Assembly (NCBI GenBank): GCA_964653025.1
Contig: CAZZBZ010000097.1
Location: forward strand, 1-7,942
Origin: JABWAM01 sp964653025
Lineage (GTDB): Bacteria > Verrucomicrobiota > Verrucomicrobiia > JABWAM01
Reading direction: 5' to 3'
Length of the DNA stretch: 7,942 nucleotides
Positions 6,401 through 7,942 of the stretch are shown here, piece by piece. The position numbers and the translations under genes are program-made. How positions within the stretch are numbered: the first letter of the stretch is position 1; each line of letters begins with the position of its first letter. Below the pieces are notes generated by a model that was not told the DNA's origin, made no database searches, and was given only the letters and a program-made list of their open reading frames with translations.

Positions 6401-7942
6401 CGCCCTCGCGCTCGGGAATCCCGCGGAACTGCCCTTGAGCGCTCCTTTTCTCGTGGCGTGGGCGTTGTCGCCCCTGGTCGCATGGTGGCTCGGCCAACCC
6501 GCGGGCCCGGTGCAGCCGTCGCTCGATCCCGAACAGGAGAACCTGCTGCGAATCACCGCCCGCAAGACGTGGCGCTACTTCGAGGAGTTTGTAAACGAGG
6601 GGGAGAACTGGCTGCCGCCCGACAATTTCCAGGAGGAGCCCGGCCCCATCCTGGCTACGCGGACTTCCCCGACCAACGTCGGCATGTCGCTGCTGGCGAA
6701 CCTGGCCGCCTACGATTTCGGATACCTCACCGCGGGACGGTTGATCGAACGCACCGAAAAGACGTTCGCCACGCTGCAGAGACTCGAGCGCTACCGCGGC
6801 CATTTCTACAACTGGTACGACACGCGGACCCTGAAGCCGCTGCCCCCCTCGTACATCTCCTCGGTGGACAGCGGGAACCTGCTGGGGGCGCTGCACACGT
6901 TGAGGGTCGGACTTCTGGAACTAAAACAGCAGACGGTGTTCCCTCCCCAGACATGGACAGGGCTTGCCGACACCCTCCGTGTGATGCGGCGACTGGCGGA
7001 GCACAACCCCGCGGTGCGCACCCGCGCCGACCGACTGCTCCATCAACTTGCGGAGATCGAGGTGGAAACCCCTGATGCCGCACAGCGCGCACTGGCAACC
7101 CTGCATGCGGCCGCAAAAGCCCTTTTGGCGTCCATCCCCGAGGGCACCGACCCCGCACTGGACACCTGGGGGCTGGCCTTCGAGCGCCAGTGCCGGGACG
7201 CCGCGGCAGAGTTGGAGTCGTTTCTGCCCTGCGCGTCTACCCACCTGCCGACGCTGGAGGAGTTGGCACAAGGGGCTCCGTCGGGCGGGCGGGCGGGCGG
7301 GGAGATCCAGCGGATTGAGCGGCTGGCCGTCCTCTGTGAGGAACTGGGGAACATGGATTTCGCCTTCCTCTATAGCCGTGAGCGCAAGCTCTTCTCGGTG
7401 GGTTTCAATGTTGGGGAGCGTCGGCTGGATCCCTCCTGGTACGACTTGCTGGCCTCCGAGGCCCGATTGGCAAGTTTTCTGCTCATCGCCGAAGGACAGT
7501 TACCGCAGGAGCACTGGTTCGCGATGGGACGGTTGCTCACCCAGCCCGGCGGTTCGCTGGCGTTGCTCTCATGGAGCGGATCGATGTTCGAGTACCTGAT
7601 GCCGCTCCTGCTCATGCCGACCTACGACGGAACCCTGCTGGACAAGACCTATCGCGCCGTCGTGGCGTACCAGATCTGGTACGGGCGCCAGCACGGCGTG
7701 CCGTGGGGCATCTCGGAGTCCTGCTATCACACAACGGACGTGCACCGCAACTACCAGTATCGGGGGTTCGGTGTGCCGGGCCTGGGTTTCAAGCGCGGCC
7801 TGGCGGATGACATGGTGGTGGCGCCCTACGCCTCCCTGCTCGCCGCGATGATCGCGCCCGCCGCGGCGTGCGACAACCTCCGCTCGCTTGCCGCGCTCGG
7901 GGCCGAGGGCCCGTACGGTTTTTATGAGTCGGTGGACTTCAC
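3486..7942 (+). CDS. ndvB: Cyclic beta-1,2-glucan synthase, N-terminal half (runs off the window)
   Basis: One open frame of 1,485 codons continues past the right edge. The family (NdvB/ChvB/Cgs, about 2,800 residues) is an inner-membrane enzyme that uses UDP-glucose to build and cyclise beta-1,2-glucan for the periplasm. Residues 1-420 are a charged helical N-terminal region. Membrane segments are predicted near 424-445 and 456-483. The GT84 glycosyltransferase core spans about 504-800: VVIPTLL, LDTDTQLP with Asp642/Asp644, SHDLLE with Asp756, and RRHRWIRGDWQ at 787-797, an RxxRW motif. More membrane segments lie near 834-875, 904-922, 960-976 and 986-1003. The glycoamylase-like part starts around RKTWRYFEEFV (1026) and WLPPDNFQE, and includes PWGISES (1406-1412) and NYQYRGFGVPGLGFKRG (from 1422). 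It reaches GFYESVDF at the edge. The GH94 domain expected to trim glucan length is outside. ATG 3486 is the first ATG after a stop at 3414; TTG 3417 and GTG 3420 are weaker choices. The ribosome site is poor. Confidence 0.93.
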   Translation, partial: MRIRELTQNLLVLVRRVLRAAEEAVAPAEEEAEPLRAELFNIAQLRRHAEALARGHRARCQRGPDRLLARLADNERVLVQTLDLITLAVAEGRHVAPAAEWLMDNFHLIQQQIRMTRLHLPAGYSRRLPRLTRGPMDGHPRVYGLALELISHVDGRLDAENLSVFVEAYQGVSPLDLGELWAVPIMLRLALIENLRRVAVRIARRRRHRDLALAWADRMRKVSEEKPHLIIEALAELARSEPPFSNAFVEEFSRHLQGHGPNVAFVLSWMEHRLVEQGLTMEQLNRADSQSQAADQVSIGNSINSLRFLGVMDWREFVETMSFTEQVLRQDPGGAYGDMDFGTRDHYRHRVEMMARRTGQTEPEVARSVVRLAAQSAAREGPRARSAHVGFHLVGDGLAALEREVGDRGTVRRFLRRCARPAALPLYVGMIGALTVGTAGPLLWLGGGWAWSDWRTILMAVAAVTVASQFATSVANLVATALLRPQALPRMDFQEGIPPDHRTMVVIPTLLGDMDAADALMERLEIHYLGNQDPNLFFGLLTDFPDAPQKDMPGDAALLARAGDGIRALNERHAAEGGSIFHLFHRSRVWNPHERLWMGWERKRGKLEEFNALLRGEKRSAFTTVIGELSELSSIKYVITLDTDTQLPRDTARKLVGLLAHPLNRPRYDPVARRVVEGYTILQPRVSIGLAHAARSRFAGLCAGETGIDPYTREVSDVYQDWFGEGSFVGKGIYDVDAFRAALENRFPENLILSHDLLESGYVRSALVSDVELIEDHPSTYPSDASRRHRWIRGDWQIAGWLLPWVPGPDRRRQRNPLTALSRWKILDNLRRSLVAPALLLLLLGAWLAGSSAAGFWTGVVVALTLLPPLLAAVPSALRRPCEAAWRLHLALVLHSTLQSLAKASWHLLFLPYDAMVCLDAIAHSGLRMGFTRRGLLLWHTPQYARRNARRTAAGHVAEMWIGPAVAVGSGIALALGNPAELPLSAPFLVAWALSPLVAWWLGQPAGPVQPSLDPEQENLLRITARKTWRYFEEFVNEGENWLPPDNFQEEPGPILATRTSPTNVGMSLLANLAAYDFGYLTAGRLIERTEKTFATLQRLERYRGHFYNWYDTRTLKPLPPSYISSVDSGNLLGALHTLRVGLLELKQQTVFPPQTWTGLADTLRVMRRLAEHNPAVRTRADRLLHQLAEIEVETPDAAQRALATLHAAAKALLASIPEGTDPALDTWGLAFERQCRDAAAELESFLPCASTHLPTLEELAQGAPSGGRAGGEIQRIERLAVLCEELGNMDFAFLYSRERKLFSVGFNVGERRLDPSWYDLLASEARLASFLLIAEGQLPQEHWFAMGRLLTQPGGSLALLSWSGSMFEYLMPLLLMPTYDGTLLDKTYRAVVAYQIWYGRQHGVPWGISESCYHTTDVHRNYQYRGFGVPGLGFKRGLADDMVVAPYASLLAAMIAPAAACDNLRSLAALGAEGPYGFYESVDF
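7282..7302. repeat. (CGGG)5 tetranucleotide tract inside the glucan synthase
   Basis: Five consecutive CGGG units plus one G encode SGGRAGGE (residues 1266-1273), a flexible Gly-rich link between the helical segment and the MDFAFLYSRERKLF block. The five G-tracts with single-base loops meet the usual G-quadruplex pattern. A gain or loss of one 4-base unit would shift the frame. Nothing else of this kind was seen in the gene. Confidence 0.8.

Noticed and set aside
5855..7075. Open frame of 406 codons on the + strand in another frame
   Set aside because: It overlaps the membrane and glycoamylase-like parts of the glucan synthase out of frame, is Arg/Pro/Ala-rich and shows no family motif.

Overview
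The window is a GC-rich bacterial chromosome fragment with intact genes on the + strand and large, structured spacers between them. The combination suggests a Verrucomicrobiota-like or other PVC-group bacterium. The support is high GC, many dispersed palindromic spacers, heptamer repeats that enter coding sequence, and the style of the KDPG aldolase and BioA proteins. This placement is inference from pattern memory, not a search result.

Layout, left to right. At the extreme left edge a divergent minus-strand gene probably begins, with only its first ten codons visible. Next is a compact type II toxin-antitoxin pair, a Phd/YefM-fold antitoxin followed by a VapC-type PIN ribonuclease, with overlapping stop and start codons. 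A pair of 10-bp direct repeats abuts the antitoxin start and is a plausible operator. After the toxin stop lies a 107-bp element made of four palindromes inside near-perfect terminal inverted repeats. A complete KDPG/KHG aldolase gene (eda family) follows. The next spacer holds a different inverted-repeat element of 152 bp, with 19-20 bp arms and two internal hairpins. Then comes a complete BioA-family aminotransferase (biotin synthesis) that is longer than usual, because two stretches of 7-bp tandem repeats sit inside its reading frame. The 163-bp spacer after bioA has a small heptamer-like array and a strong hairpin. The right half of the window (3486 to the edge) is one uninterrupted frame of 1,485 codons. 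It encodes the N-terminal half of a cyclic beta-1,2-glucan synthase (NdvB/Cgs family): helical N-terminus, membrane segments, GT84 glycosyltransferase, more membrane segments, then a glycoamylase-like domain. The C-terminal GH94 phosphorylase-like domain expected in this family would lie beyond the window.

The genes do not form an obvious single pathway: a toxin-antitoxin module, Entner-Doudoroff/hexuronate catabolism, biotin synthesis and envelope glucan synthesis sit side by side, separated by repeat elements. I saw no clear new multi-gene system. The most interesting signals are the repeats. Four separate arrays, all of exact 7-bp period, are packed into two in-frame insertions in bioA. 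The multi-hairpin element after the toxin has compensatory base changes between its two ends. A (CGGG)5 tract in the glucan synthase could both form a G-quadruplex and shift the reading frame if its copy number changes.
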